From assembly GCA_022606425.2 (NCBI GenBank), contig JAHDVF020001307.1, positions 186,001 to 250,000 of the forward strand: a stretch of DNA of 64,000 nt, read 5' to 3'. The notes beneath the pieces were generated by a model that did not search any database, was not told where the DNA came from, and saw only the letters and a list, made by a program, of their open reading frames with translations. The stretch comes from Lepidostoma basale (Eukaryota > Arthropoda > Insecta > Trichoptera > Lepidostomatidae). A program made the position numbers and the translations under genes. This document shows, one piece after another, positions 1-11,700 of this stretch. Position 1 is the first letter of the stretch, and each line of letters begins with the position of its first letter.

Positions 1-1084
1 ATTCGGTGAAACTAAACCAAATCATTTTATTAGTAGAATTGTTATGTCGATATTTGTAGTTTTTAATAAATAAAAACGTAACATTGTATAATACCCACAA
101 TGTGCTGCTTAAGTGTTTCAAATTGAATGACAAGAATCTCAAAAAATAATATAATGTATACAGATCAACAATGAAGCACCTCTCTTACAAAATATATATT
201 TTTTAAAGAATCCTGTCTCCAAAGGTCTATTGCACATTTTTTGTCATCAATCAAGGCGTAACTCTACACATTGTAGATATACAAAATGGTATGATTTGTA
301 AATTTGTTACATAAATTATTTAATTTACACAACAACTCTTAATAAAAGTAGGAAAATCTGTCTATGAATTACTTATAACTAATATTTAGATTAAACAGTG
401 CAGATTTTTTCACCACGTAATTTGTGCTAGGCAAGAGAAATACAAAATTTTAAAAGAATAATATTATATTTCATCATCTACACAAAATACTGCTGCGATT
501 AAAACAATGTTTCAACAAGATCAACATTCATTACTCCTACGAGGTTTCATTGACAAGTTCTGAATTGTTTTTTTTCTTTTAATAATACATAGATATTATA
601 TTTGGCCCTTAAAATAATAGACATTGTATAGTAATGATGCTGGTACAACCGAAAAGCAACGTTTCTAAAAAAACGTTTGTGTTGATAATAATATTTATTT
701 TATCCTATATGGTTCTGTTTATCACAAATTCAGCTGTTAAAAATTTAATCAGGTGATGACTTCATATTAAACAATTAATATTGGTGGCATAATATTGAAC
801 ACTTGAGCTGTTAGCATTCAAAATGATGTAAATATTACAATTGGTTAAATAAAAGAGTTATATTGACATTATTATATCTAGAATTCAAAGATAAAATCAA
901 CAAACAAGTGGGATAATAATTATGCATGCTATATAAGAGAGAATTGAAAATACAGATATTAGTAATTATGTCAGATATACATAAAAACAGGAGTTCTGAC
1001 TACAGGCTTCATGGCTACAAAAGGTAATGCTCTGCTAGGAAGTATGCCTCTATAAAATGTTGTAATGCGCATGTCGTAATGACT
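1..1084. other. AT-rich gene-free stretch
   Basis: No coding region, RNA gene or recognisable repeat was found here. The base composition is strongly AT-rich with short homopolymer runs. It lies downstream of the 3' end of the malectin gene. Confidence 0.5.
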
Positions 1085-1385
1085 ACACTACAGTCCAACT
1101 CTCTAGCGTCCACGAGTGGTCTCTTGGATCCGAAAACCCCGGACAATGTGACCTCCTACATTACCATCAGCGTCATAGCAAATAGAGAATGGATGAAGTG
1201 CTAAAAAATTGGATTCACTCAGCTAAGGGAAGTCAACTCCAACAGAAAATCCTCCAGAGAAGGCAAGCGGAAATCAATCTGGATATTTCTCCCCAGGTCA
1301 TCACTACGAAGAGGCCAATTACTCTCAAGTCAGCATTGAGGAACCTAAAAAAACTTAGGTTAAAGATAATCAATTATACATAGGA
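1085..1385 (+). mobile_element. RTE-type LINE 5' fragment
   Basis: This stretch matches, in opposite orientation, the 5' end of the nearly complete RTE-type LINE at 24362-27704. Shared landmarks are the block GCGTCCACGAGTGGTCTCTT, the block ACAATGTG followed by ATTACCATCAGC, and CAGCTAAGGGAAG near 1220. It covers the untranslated leader and the first codons before the endonuclease domain, and is degraded. The open frame at 1189-1383 is a by-product of this relic and not a host gene. Confidence 0.65.
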
Positions 1386-1842
1386 CGGTTGTGATTGCTG
1401 CAAGATCCAATGCAAACAAGCTACACGGAAGATATATATTTTTTATTTGTACATTATAAAGTGAGCAAATATACTGCAAGTTCTGAAGCCAGCTTCATTA
1501 AAAGATAAAATAAAATAAAACATCTAAAATGTTAAAATTCAGCCTGTTATGTTAGAATATCCAAGAATAAATTATGATTCATTTAATTAAGACAGTACCT
1601 ACATAATATTAAGAAAACAACTTTTGTCTAACGAAGACATCTTTGTATCTATGTGCAATTATAATTATATAGTGTCTTGTGTGTGCAGATATACCGAAAC
1701 CCAATACATAAAATTATTATAAATGGAAGGATCTGTATAAAAACCTATAAATTTATTTAAATCATCAGTTAAAAAACATAAAGATAATTAGAAGCCATTG
1801 CATATTATGACTAACAGATTAAAAAATGTTTATCCATTTGAG
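1386..1842. other. AT-rich gene-free stretch
   Basis: No gene, inverted repeat or recognised element was found in this stretch. Confidence 0.4.
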
Positions 1843-1926
1843 TTTATCCATGCGCCCTTGAGGTGATTACATCACAAAAACGGCGCTTTAAAAGTTAGCA
1901 TATCATTATTATTATTATTATTATTG
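1843..1926 (+). repeat. 3' end of dispersed repeat with (ATT)n tail
   Basis: The core CGCCCTTGAGGTGA, a TCAC half-site and AAAACGGCG recur in reverse complement at 31626-31680, inside a longer copy of the same repeat. Here the unit ends in an (ATT)n microsatellite at 1907-1925. This is how SINEs and RTE-type 3' ends usually terminate, so this is probably the 3' end of a retroposed repeat. Confidence 0.5.
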
Positions 1927-2645
1927 AGATATAGTTGACTTGTAATTTCAATTATGCATTGTTTTTGTATTACTTAAAGTAGCATGCAAGTACATTAATA
2001 AAAAGTGGTGTCTTATGACATGATATGCTGTTTTAATGAAAATTTTCATTAAAATGTACAAATAATATGAGTGGGTTTATAAAAAATGGTAAAAATTCCA
2101 CTATGAATAGAAGATCTGAGGAAAATTAAAAATAAACCACAATGGAAGCCAAATTAAACATTTTTTGTTGATGATATTTTCGTCGGAGTTAAGATTAACT
2201 CTATAAAATTCATTCAATTTTTTATAAATGGTTTATTTAAATTTAGTTTTCATAATTAACACGTCAAGTAAAAACAATGTTTATATTTTCGTGATAGCAA
2301 TACTACACGTGCAGTTGGACGTTCTGTGGATTTGAATGTGCCTTTTTCAGACTATGAGGACTAAATTACCCAAACATGAGAAAAAGTTCGCAAAAACCTC
2401 AATCCAAGCCTGAAAAGCTCATTCATTTTCTAGAAAAATAAATTAGTTTCTCAAGTAATTTCTCAGACAAATTCTCGCAACCTTGCATTCACAGGCTGCA
2501 GGAGTTTCTCGGGTATTGGGAGAGTACACAAACATTGCAGTAGAAAGGTGAGACTAGACGAACAGTACTTTTGGCGACTATTATAATTATTGCATGTGGA
2601 ATAGATCACGATTGGGAGCGGTCGTGGAATCACAGAGAGCGTCCA
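1927..2645. other. Malectin 3' UTR and downstream DNA
   Basis: On the minus strand this follows the malectin stop codon. No other gene is visible. A perfect 24-bp palindrome built on TTTTAATGAAAA lies at about 2030-2053. Confidence 0.4.
2232..2237 (-). terminator. Candidate poly(A) signal of malectin
   Basis: This is the first AATAAA hexamer read on the minus strand after the malectin stop codon. It would give a 3' UTR of about 410 nt. Position alone supports it. Confidence 0.3.
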
Positions 2646-3449
2646 TCACAGCTTGCACAGGCAGAACAGCAGAGGGATAAAGGCTCCGATGGCCACGAAC
2701 ACAGGCAGCATGATAGAGGAGTCGTCCGTGGAGTACGGATCAGGCTGCTTGGGGCCGCTGGGACGCCGCGCCTTGGGTGCCTTTTCTTCCGTCTCTTCCT
2801 TTACCTCATCTGCCTCCGGTTCCGGCAGCAGCGTCGGCAGTTTCGGTATGTTCTCCAGCTTCCCTCTCACCACGTACATGGCGTTGATCTTAGGATTATC
2901 GCGGTACCCCTTGATGAATTCTACTCTGATCTTGCCCCCGCGGATGTCCGACTCCTCCTCGTTGTAGTAGAGCTTACCTCTGCTCACGCTGTAGGGCACG
3001 TATTCCTCATGCGCTACCCCGCGCCCCACTTTATCGTAAATATCCAGATCCGCGACGATGGTATGATCCCCGTTCAAAACAACATCGAACACTTTCATGT
3101 TAGGAGCGTTGAAATAAACTTCGCTAAATTTCAGCACTAGCACAAAATCACCGTCCGAGTGTGCCGGGATGTCGTAACCGAAGGTGCTGTGGTGGTAGCG
3201 CTCGGTCTGATAGAGAATCTGGTCGTTGGGGTTCACCCTTCCGATCATCAACAGCTGTTTGCCATAGTCCGACGCGGTACCCACTTTACCCTGGAGAGGA
3301 TCCCTCTCGTACCGCACGCCGTAACTGTCCGTGTGGGCTTCTCCGCCGGCATTGATCGCGTAAATTATTTCTCCGAGGCTTGTCACTCCCGACGTTTCGA
3401 GTAATAAAAGCACAACCGCATTCAGTAATAATACCGAAAGCCATTCCAT
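2646..3449 (-). CDS. MLEC: Malectin, ER membrane carbohydrate-binding protein
   Basis: The 267-residue frame has an N-terminal hydrophobic signal peptide (residues 1-25). A malectin domain follows at about residues 28-190, with family blocks AINAGGEAHTDSYGVRYERD, ERYHHSTFGYDIP and KIRVEFIKGYRDNPKINAMY. Then come an acidic and proline-rich linker (about 205-240) and a C-terminal transmembrane helix (about 247-265). Length and order match animal malectins, type I ER membrane lectins that bind diglucosylated N-glycans with ribophorin I. The aromatic and acidic sugar-contact residues appear to be kept, judged from family knowledge. The frame is uninterrupted, so the coding region is one exon. Antisense frames over it are shadows. 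Confidence 0.95.
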   Translation of the reverse strand: MEWLSVLLLNAVVLLLLETSGVTSLGEIIYAINAGGEAHTDSYGVRYERDPLQGKVGTASDYGKQLLMIGRVNPNDQILYQTERYHHSTFGYDIPAHSDGDFVLVLKFSEVYFNAPNMKVFDVVLNGDHTIVADLDIYDKVGRGVAHEEYVPYSVSRGKLYYNEEESDIRGGKIRVEFIKGYRDNPKINAMYVVRGKLENIPKLPTLLPEPEADEVKEETEEKAPKARRPSGPKQPDPYSTDDSSIMLPVFVAIGAFIPLLFCLCKL

Positions 3450-3851
3450 AATTAATGTCTTCTGTTATTCCTACTTGGCAGATGTCACTCATGAGTTAAA
3501 CATTTAAATTATGAATTAATTTAGTCTCCTGTCGATGGAATTTTGCTAACATCAAATAAACTAATCGATTTGTTTGGATTTGATCAATTTAATCTCTCAA
3601 ATAGGGAAATAATTAATCATTTATCCCGTGAAAACGACTCCTTTTTTATTATTATCGCGATCGGGGACCTAAGAACGCCGGCCGATGTCAAAGCCCATAG
3701 ACAATATGAATAATAAACGTGGACAATAGCGTTGTGCCAGTCAATGGCTCGATTAATCGTTTTATTATTATGAGTAGGTACTTAAGAAATAGTAATGGGA
3801 TTTTCCTAAATACGCTATATTGTATTTCTTTTTTAAATTTAGTTAATTAAT
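3450..3851 (-). promoter_or_regulatory. Malectin upstream region
   Basis: This is the gene-free DNA 5' of the malectin start and should hold its 5' UTR and promoter. I see no clear TATA box or initiator. Confidence 0.3.
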
Positions 3852-4140
3852 TAAGGTTTTCTGCTTAATGCTTTCCAATCTTCATAGATGACGCTAGTGT
3901 AGAATGAACTTAAAAATGTAAAGAAAGGCGTGGAATCCTACCATATATACAAGTTCCAAAAAAAAATCTGTCAGCTGTGGTGGTCGTAAAAAGGGCGGAA
4001 CGGGGAATGTTGTTAAAACATAAAGCGATCGCTCAACCCAACCAATGACAGGTCGTAAGTCCTGTAAGCGCCTCGGCCACCACCTTCTGTTCCCAGAAAA
4101 CAATTTACACCTTCGTCTCTATTGAGATACAATTAATCCT
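3852..4140 (+). repeat. Dispersed repeat Y, copy 1
   Basis: This block of about 290 bp recurs at 60706-61000 in the same orientation and at 48415-48690 inverted. Shared landmarks are TTTTCTGCTTAATGCTTTCC, GGCGTGGAATCCTACCATAT and CTTCGTCTCTATTGAGATAC. It has no coding capacity and no obvious terminal inverted repeats. Its class is unknown; a non-autonomous DNA element or SINE-like unit is possible. Confidence 0.65.
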
Positions 4141-4439
4141 TATTAATTAATATTTACCTGACTGATTGGTACATAAAAAAAAAAAAAAATTAAAAAATTG
4201 TGCAAAAGTGTCGTGAAAATACATTAAACTTTATAAAAACCATTCATTGAACTATATTCGATAATACCCACATACCTACAAAAAATGAATGTTAATCTGT
4301 ATATACTAATTTTCATTGATTCACTTCAAGGAAGCTCTTTGTTTGTGAATTTTAACTTAAAATGAAAAGTTTTAAGAGAACTCCTGAAAACTCATTTCTT
4401 GTCTCGATTTCGAATATGATAGAGCAGTTTATATCACAT
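4141..4439. other. AT-rich gene-free stretch
   Basis: A short poly(A) run occurs near 4179. Nothing else is recognisable. Confidence 0.4.
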
Positions 4440-4690
4440 TAACTATCTAACCAACATGGGGTTGACAAAAATAATGGACCGCCACACTGTTCTTTCCTGA
4501 CATAATTCTCTCGCTTCCTCGACATTCATACATCGTGTCATTCTCACACTTTATTTCTCCGACTCCTCACGTAGGTGACATTTAATATTTGATTGTGCCA
4601 TGTTTTCCTCGGTCTACCTATATTTCTTGTTCCATTTACATTGATGACACATTCATCATTTTGTTCAGAACATTTATTATATTCCATGTC
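4440..4690 (-). mobile_element. LINE family X 3' fragment (copy 1)
   Basis: Minus-strand translation gives the C-terminal signature of the family, with VNGTRNIGRPRKTWH and RSRRN, but is interrupted. It is a 5'-truncated dead copy. The family is described fully at 33070-34080. Confidence 0.7.
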
Positions 4691-4889
4691 GTTGGCGAAA
4701 TTAGAAGCTTCATTAGACAAGAATTTTATTTTCAAATTCTTTCTTTGTCTTCTGTGGGTTCAGGTGAGAATTTAATGGTCTGTACAGTAGTGGGGTGCAA
4801 GTCCATATAAGGCTTTGTAAATGAGTTGACATAGTTTATACTCTATTCGTCGGTGAAGTTGGAATAGCAAAAAGATTACTTGAGAAGAT

Positions 4890-5095
4890 TTGGATGGGTA
4901 TGTATTTATTGTTTCTTGAACAATGGTGTAAAACTCCATATTAAATAATTAATATGAATGAAAACGTCTGTTTAGAAGTTTTATTATATTTTATGTGAAT
5001 AACATGTTTCCCCTGTCTAAGGCATAATCAAATGTCGATAAAATATAATACAACTTCTAGAAAACAGACATTTTCATTTGGTCTATTTATTTGTT
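4890..5095. repeat. Foldback palindrome A with degenerate ribozyme-like core
   Basis: The arms at about 4957-4995 and 5038-5078 are near-complementary and share GTCTGTTT, AGAAGTT and TATTATATTTTAT. The same repeat, including its left flank, recurs at 11695-11875. The minus strand carries GGGGAAACATGTTATT, matching the 3' half of the hammerhead-like motif of the other palindromes (GAAAC, two bases, GTT). The CTGANGA half is not intact. Confidence 0.55.
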
Positions 5096-5536
5096 TTTTG
5101 GGTCGCTAACAGTAGTCATATGCCAGATAACAAATTAATGTAATCCGAGTTTAGATTAGAATGTAGACATTTGAATTTTGTTTTACTTGTAACCATTGAA
5201 CCCGGTTTTGACAATGTCATTTATCTGTTGATACAGATAACAATTATTAACAAAATTTACTTTTAGAAGTTTTGGATAGGACTATAAATGTATTTATCAG
5301 TGAATTATCATGATCTATTCTCAGTAGTATGCAATCTTCCCGATAGAATTTTTGGTGTGCTACTTAATTATTTTTATTTCCTTTGATTCATTTAATTTAA
5401 CGGAGGTAATAAAACAACACATTGAAGTATTAAAAAATCATATCACATTTAATAATAGAGATTCACTTAAAACTACATAAGACATGGGTTCATAACAAAT
5501 TGTATTCACTTTTGATAAATCTAACTACATACAGCC
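5096..5536. other. 3' flank of B3GLCT
   Basis: There is no gene here. On the minus strand an ATTAAA at 5448-5453 and an AATAAA at 5373-5378 follow the B3GLCT stop codon and are candidate poly(A) signals. Confidence 0.35.
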
Positions 5537-5707
5537 TCATAATTCGATGTGCTTGAGTTTATTTCCTTTGTGCGACTCTATAAATTTGGAGTCATCCTTC
5601 TGAAACCACTGGCGGTACACGTCATCGGGGTTGAGCATCCAGTGCTTGTGAAAGGAGACAGGGCGATGAGGGGCAAGGTACTCTAGAGGGTAATCCATGG
5701 GACGGCC
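5537..5707 (-). CDS. B3GLCT: B3GLCT exon 10 (C-terminus)
   Basis: It encodes residues 403-459, with RPMDYPLEYL and PVSFHKHW, which align with the end of animal B3GLCT. The acceptor is TTTTCAG. The protein ends in KLKHIEL, a KDEL-like ER signal. Confidence 0.93.
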   Translation of the reverse strand, partial: GRPMDYPLEYLAPHRPVSFHKHWMLNPDDVYRQWFQKDDSKFIESHKGNKLKHIEL

Positions 5708-8700
5708 CTGAAAATAAAACAATTCTTAAATACATACTAGTATACTAATTCATACAAAAGAATCTTTCGATGTGTCTTTTTTATTATTTATGCCCATTAA
5801 TAAGCATACATAATGAGTATACAAAAGAAATGCAGCTTTCTTAAGCCTTTAATGTCGAGGTTACAGCATGCACCCTGCAAAATAAGGCTATCCATTTATC
5901 TCATCATGGACCAGGATCAACAACTACACCTAGAATCAGGAATTCCTATGATAGATGAATTTATTCTGAAACTTGCCGAACATTTTTACAAAGGACTCCC
6001 TTCACATCCTAATCCCACATAAAAGACCACTCAAATTACGACCCAAACACCTCCAGCCGCCACAAGTGCACAAAATCGATCCTCCTTCAGAGGAACACTC
6101 TGGATCACACAAATCAAGCCCCCCCATAAACCAACAACTCACCAAATCACCTTTCCAACAATGTTCCCAACAGATGTAAGAGGAATAGGCACAAGACCTG
6201 AACCTCTGTAAGCCAGAGTGAGTTGTCCTGGGATGATGATGTCCAGCCATATCTCCATCTTTTTGACGGCCTTCTTGGTAGTCTCTTGCTGCTTGGGTTT
6301 TCATCTTTGACAATTTTCACAATTCTTGTATTTTCCATGCGGTCTATGTGGTCTCTCCAAAAGTGCCTTCTGCTTCTTCCCCATCATACTATGTCCTCAA
6401 CACTACAGACAGACCTTATCATTTCATTTCTGATCCGATCTCTGAGGATTTTGCCTGCGATGGAGCACAGGGTTTGCATTTTTGCTACTCTAAGGAGGTT
6501 CTTTGTTCTATTGGTATCGGCTCTGACCTCTATTTCATACGTCATGATGGGGGGGACTCATGCCTTGTCCAAAGCATCTAATCAATATAATGTTTATGGA
6601 ACCACCAAGGATGTAGAGGAAATCATCATTCTTAACTTTTACATATTCAGACAACTTAGTGCAGAGTAGTTGACTAGAGGTACTTAAAAAAAATCCCATC
6701 GTTAGTTTTTAGATAAATTTATATTACCTGGTGAAATAATGGAGAATGAATGAGCGGAACTTTGAGCCTATTCAGGCAGACCCCTAGCCACATGTCATCA
6801 GGTGAAGAGAGAGATGGACAAGAACAGTTGGCCAGTTGTGGTAGAAGGTCCACACTGAAGACGAACCCTCCTCCACCAGTCAAGTAGTCATAACCTGACT
6901 TTCCCTTCCAAATGTTGTAGCCATATCTTTCCCCGAGGGCAATGTTTTTCTCACCATAGCACGATAATATTTCACTCAGGCGAGAAATGCTGAAAATAAA
7001 ATTAAAGAAACTATAAAATGAAAGTATACTGTGATACAACTTTGTGAAATATGGTAATACTCAAATTTTCTTACAATTATTACAAATATAACTTTTTGGA
7101 TGCTAAGGACTGTGTATAAACAGTCTATTGAACTTGGGAAACAATATAAAGCTGTTTATTCTAACTGACTGATAGACTGGCTGGAAAATGCCTTTATTTT
7201 AACCAACTGATTACATATTTAAAAAAATAATAAATTAATTGTTAATTTACAACACTGTTAATATCACTATTTTTTATTATACACTTTTAGAGATGTTTGT
7301 AACACCCGATGATGCAAACATCGGTTAGCGAAACAGCTGTCGCGACATTCTCAAAATACTATTACTAACTAACTAACTAACTAACTATCACGCCACCTCT
7401 CCGGAGGGGTAGGCAAAAATAATGGAATGCCACACTGTTCTGTCCTCACATATTTCTCTCGCTTCCTCTACATTCATACATATTGTCATGCACGCATGTC
7501 GATTTCTCCGACTCCTCACGTGACCGACATTCAATATTTGATTGATTTGATCGTGCCACGTTTTCCTCCGCCTTCTTCTATTTCTAGCTTCGTTCACGGC
7601 GTTTACATATACCTTCTTTACCATTCTGTCTTCACCCATTCTTTCCTTGTGTCTAAACCATTTTAATGACCCTTTCCTTATTTTGTTCATAACGCTTTCA
7701 TTCGCATCACATTCACTTCTTATACTTGCATTTGTCACTCTATCATATACAGATTTGCCACACATTCGTCTTAGAGATCTCATTTCTACTGCATTTATTC
7801 TACTTTCATCCTTCTTTTGCCAGTTCCATGCTTCACTTCCATACATAAGGGTCGGCACAAAAACACCATACTATTAAAATATATATTTTGTTTAAGTGTA
7901 TACGATTTTTTTTATATTATAACAGTGTTGTTAATTTAAAAGTTAATAATATTAAAGTATCATAGTGTTTCGGTCAAAACAATGGACTAAAAACATTTAA
8001 TACAGTTATGAATACCTTAATATAGTATCATCATCTGCAATCACCAGCCATTTTATTTGGGGATAGGTTTCCAAGTTATTATTTAAATAACTAAGAATAG
8101 CAAGAGTTTTGGCACAATGTCCTTTGTCAGTGTTTGGGATACCTAAATCTACAGTTGGAATAAAACTATCTGAAACACAAAAAAAAAACATTTAAATACA
8201 ACATAATGGTATTTAACACGTTGCCTGTGGAGCACTGGAGTTCATCAGTTCCTACTTATTTAAAACCGAACGGTATAAGACCTGACCTGGACAGGGGTCC
8301 GCCATTGGAGTCCTCCCCTTACCACTGTCCCGGTCAGTGCTCTGCAGTCAACGTGTTAAAATAAAATAAAATTTAAATTATTTATTTGTTTAATATACTA
8401 ACCATTTTTATCACTGATGAATATTAAGTGAGGTATATACTTTCCCCAAGTCCGTTTTACTATCCTAACTCTGTTATCGTGGTATTTGTGGTAAGTTTTA
8501 ACGGCAAAAAATAGAGAGTCTAGCGATACAGAATCACCCTGAAAAAAGAAACAGGTTTGTAATTATAAGCTGGAAAATTATGTTGAGCATTCACTATTAA
8601 TATCTAATAAGATACTATTAATATCCAGATTATTGTACTTGAGAAAAGAAATCATATTTTAACCTTTAAACACCTGTGCGCCGCATGCAATAAAGGTAGC

Positions 8701-11700
8701 CCACTGCCCAAGCAAACATTTGCGAAAATTTGGGACCTACGAGTAGCTTTTATAAAAATAATTATATCTCTAAAATTAGTCATCCTATTTAGGTAAAACA
8801 AAAATCATTATGAAAATAAGAGATTGTTTATAATTTACAAAAGCTTCATTTGTTATAATTTCCCATTTTATATAATTACACGATAAAGTTAATATTTTAA
8901 TTTAAATGTTTTTTTCCTATGCCATATTTTAAAACATTTGTCTGTGCATAGACCTACAAGTATGTAGTTCAGGCAGTGGTATAGATTGTGTATTTTATTA
9001 GGCGGATCATAATAAAACAACGCATATCCCGAGTCGACCTTGTAACGCAGGTACAAACACTAATATTACGCATCATCACAAAAATATTTATCAGAACCAA
9101 AAATAAAATTATGGATCGGTATCTCAAATACATTATTTACTTAATCTAATATTCATATTTTGAATATTATTATCATAAATTAGTGTATGTAATCTGATAT
9201 TGAAATGCACCATAATCAGCAGTCCCGTACGGGACCGTTGGGCATTGAACGACGTAAATCTGTAGTCACGTACGGGACCACTGGGTGTCTAAAGGTTAAA
9301 AAACTACTTACACAGGCATCATAGGTCCTTGGATATGTTGCGCACATCGCTGAGGACACAACACAGAATTCCTTTTTGTGTGTGAGGTGCACACCAATAC
9401 CATCATCTAATAAATACTTGGCTAATTCATAAGATGGATCAATTGAAAACTCCGAAAAGTTATCAGTATCATTTATCTCTTGAAGATTGTATACCCTAGT
9501 AAAAAAAAGGACAAATGTTTAAAACAAAAGCAAGGTAAAGTACAATTAAAATATATATTAATCTTGTATTTACACTGCTTTATTTATGGGATGGTTTGGA
9601 CATATGGAACGAATGGAAGAGAGTAAAATGGTTAAAAAGTTGTACACAAACAGCGGTAGTGGTAAAAGAAACCGAGGACGACCGAAGAAAACATGGCATG
9701 ACCAAATTAATCAATTACAAAAAGGCGGCTACATTCGAAATCGGAATAATTGACGTGCGTGCATGGTACAATGAATGTAGGGAAAGCCCGAGAAGTACGC
9801 CAGGACAGAGCATTGTGGCGATCCATCCTCTCTGCCTACACCTCCCGAGAAATGGCGTAATGGTTAGTTAGTTAGTTAGTTTTTTCTTTATTTAAATTTT
9901 TACACTACCAACTGTTTTTGCTCCAAGGGAAGGAGTTTATCAAAAAAACTTAATTTTAACCTAATGAAGTGTTAGTGGGAGCGAAACTTGTTGGTTAGTT
10001 TAAAAAATAAAATAAACTGGTGTAAATTAAAATTTAAATTAAAAAAAATAAAATAAAGTACGAGCTACTGCACTTGATCATTTAAGGGCAAAATAGAGGA
10101 TCGTCGAGGTGTGAGGAGATGATGAATCTCTTGGCTCCGAAGCATTTGTGACTGGACTGGGATTGGAACAGTCGAGGCACTATTCAGTACTGCGCAATAC
10201 AAGAACATGCACTCTCAAGTGATAGTTAACATCGGGGCGACCCGACATAACCCATGAAATAAAGTGTAAAAACAAATGATATCTATTTTCATTTATTTTT
10301 TTAAGTATCACATCACAAATTAAGTGATTCAAACGGAAGCATAAATTACTATTCACAAATAATAACTGGATACATTTTCAAGATACCATTTGAATATCTA
10401 TAGTAAAAACCCTATCTTATTTTTACTTAAGTCTATAAAAGATAGGCACATGAAAATAAATATATTGTACTTTTTAAGAATTTACAATTATTAATGATGG
10501 TATGAAGTATATAAAGACAATAACAATCATGGTTAAACGGTTTTCATTAATCTTTAATCACTTGTTTTCAATTTAGTACTTCATTTGTTTACAGCTAGTA
10601 ACATTTTATTACTTAAACCAGAGGTCGGCAAAGTGCGGCTCCGGAGCCGCATGTGGCTCTATGTCCTCTTAAGTGCGGCTCTTTGGCCCTTCAAGTTCGA
10701 CTTTGGTACAAATGTCCACGAGCACAAATACCACAAATGTCCACGGAAAGAGTTACCATTGTCTACCAAAACAATGAAAGATTAAACAATTAAAATGTTT
10801 TCGAATATAACCATCCAGCAAATCGAAGTTCAGAAATTGATTTTAGTTTTATAGCCCACATATCAAGGGTTTTCATGAACTTTGTAAGACAGATTTGAAC
10901 TGACCTTCACGCTCTCCCATTTGGCCCCTTGTGAATTTTTTCCTGTGATGATACCTAATCACAAACTCATTTGGGAGCAAAATCAATAAACAGATTTGGC
11001 TCCCAATTTTTTTTTAACCGTTGTAATGTACGTTTTTGGCTCTTTGGCAAAAAAGTTTGCTGACCCCTGACTTAGACCATAGATAATTTTTGCTTTTACT
11101 TTTAAGATTAGATTACTTTAATAGACAAACTAAAAATTTGATAGTCAAAGCTCTTGGTGCAAAAACAATCATACATTCAGACTGAACAGGTGTGTTGAAA
11201 TCATTTTTAAATGAACAATAAATTGACTTACGTCCGCAAGAGTCCGATGCTCATAGCAAATCCTGAGGCAAAGTTTGGAAATAAGAAATTATCTTCAGTT
11301 AGAGCGAAGTGGTGTATAATAGTTGGTTCTGTGTCTTTTACACCATGTCCAATCCAGAAATCCTAAAAACAAATGAAAAGTTGATAAATAAAATATATAG
11401 CATAAAAACAAACAAGGTGCAGAGATATTGGTTCATTTACTTAGTAAACAGTTAATAAGATAATAAAAACCAAAAATTCTAACTTTAAAACAACAATATA
11501 AAGAAATGGAAACAATTTAAGATCATCATTAACTCTATAAACATTCTTCTTCTTCTTCTTCCTCAGCCTATTCCCGTCCACTCCTGGACAAAGGCCTCCT
11601 CCATTTGCTTCCATGTCATTCTGTCCTGTGCAGACTGCATCCAGGTTATTCCGACGTGTCTGTTTAGATCATCCTTCCACCGTAGTTGCATTACAATATA

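Noticed and set aside
1189..1383. 64-residue frame downstream of malectin
   Set aside because: It overlaps a decayed RTE LINE leader and matches that element at the nucleotide level.
2571..3404. Plus-strand frames of up to 189 residues opposite malectin
   Set aside because: They are antisense shadows of a strongly conserved minus-strand gene and show no domain.
7366..7388. TTAG repeats as interstitial telomere sequence
   Set aside because: The unit is TTAG, not TTAGG, and it always sits at the 3' end of family X LINE copies.
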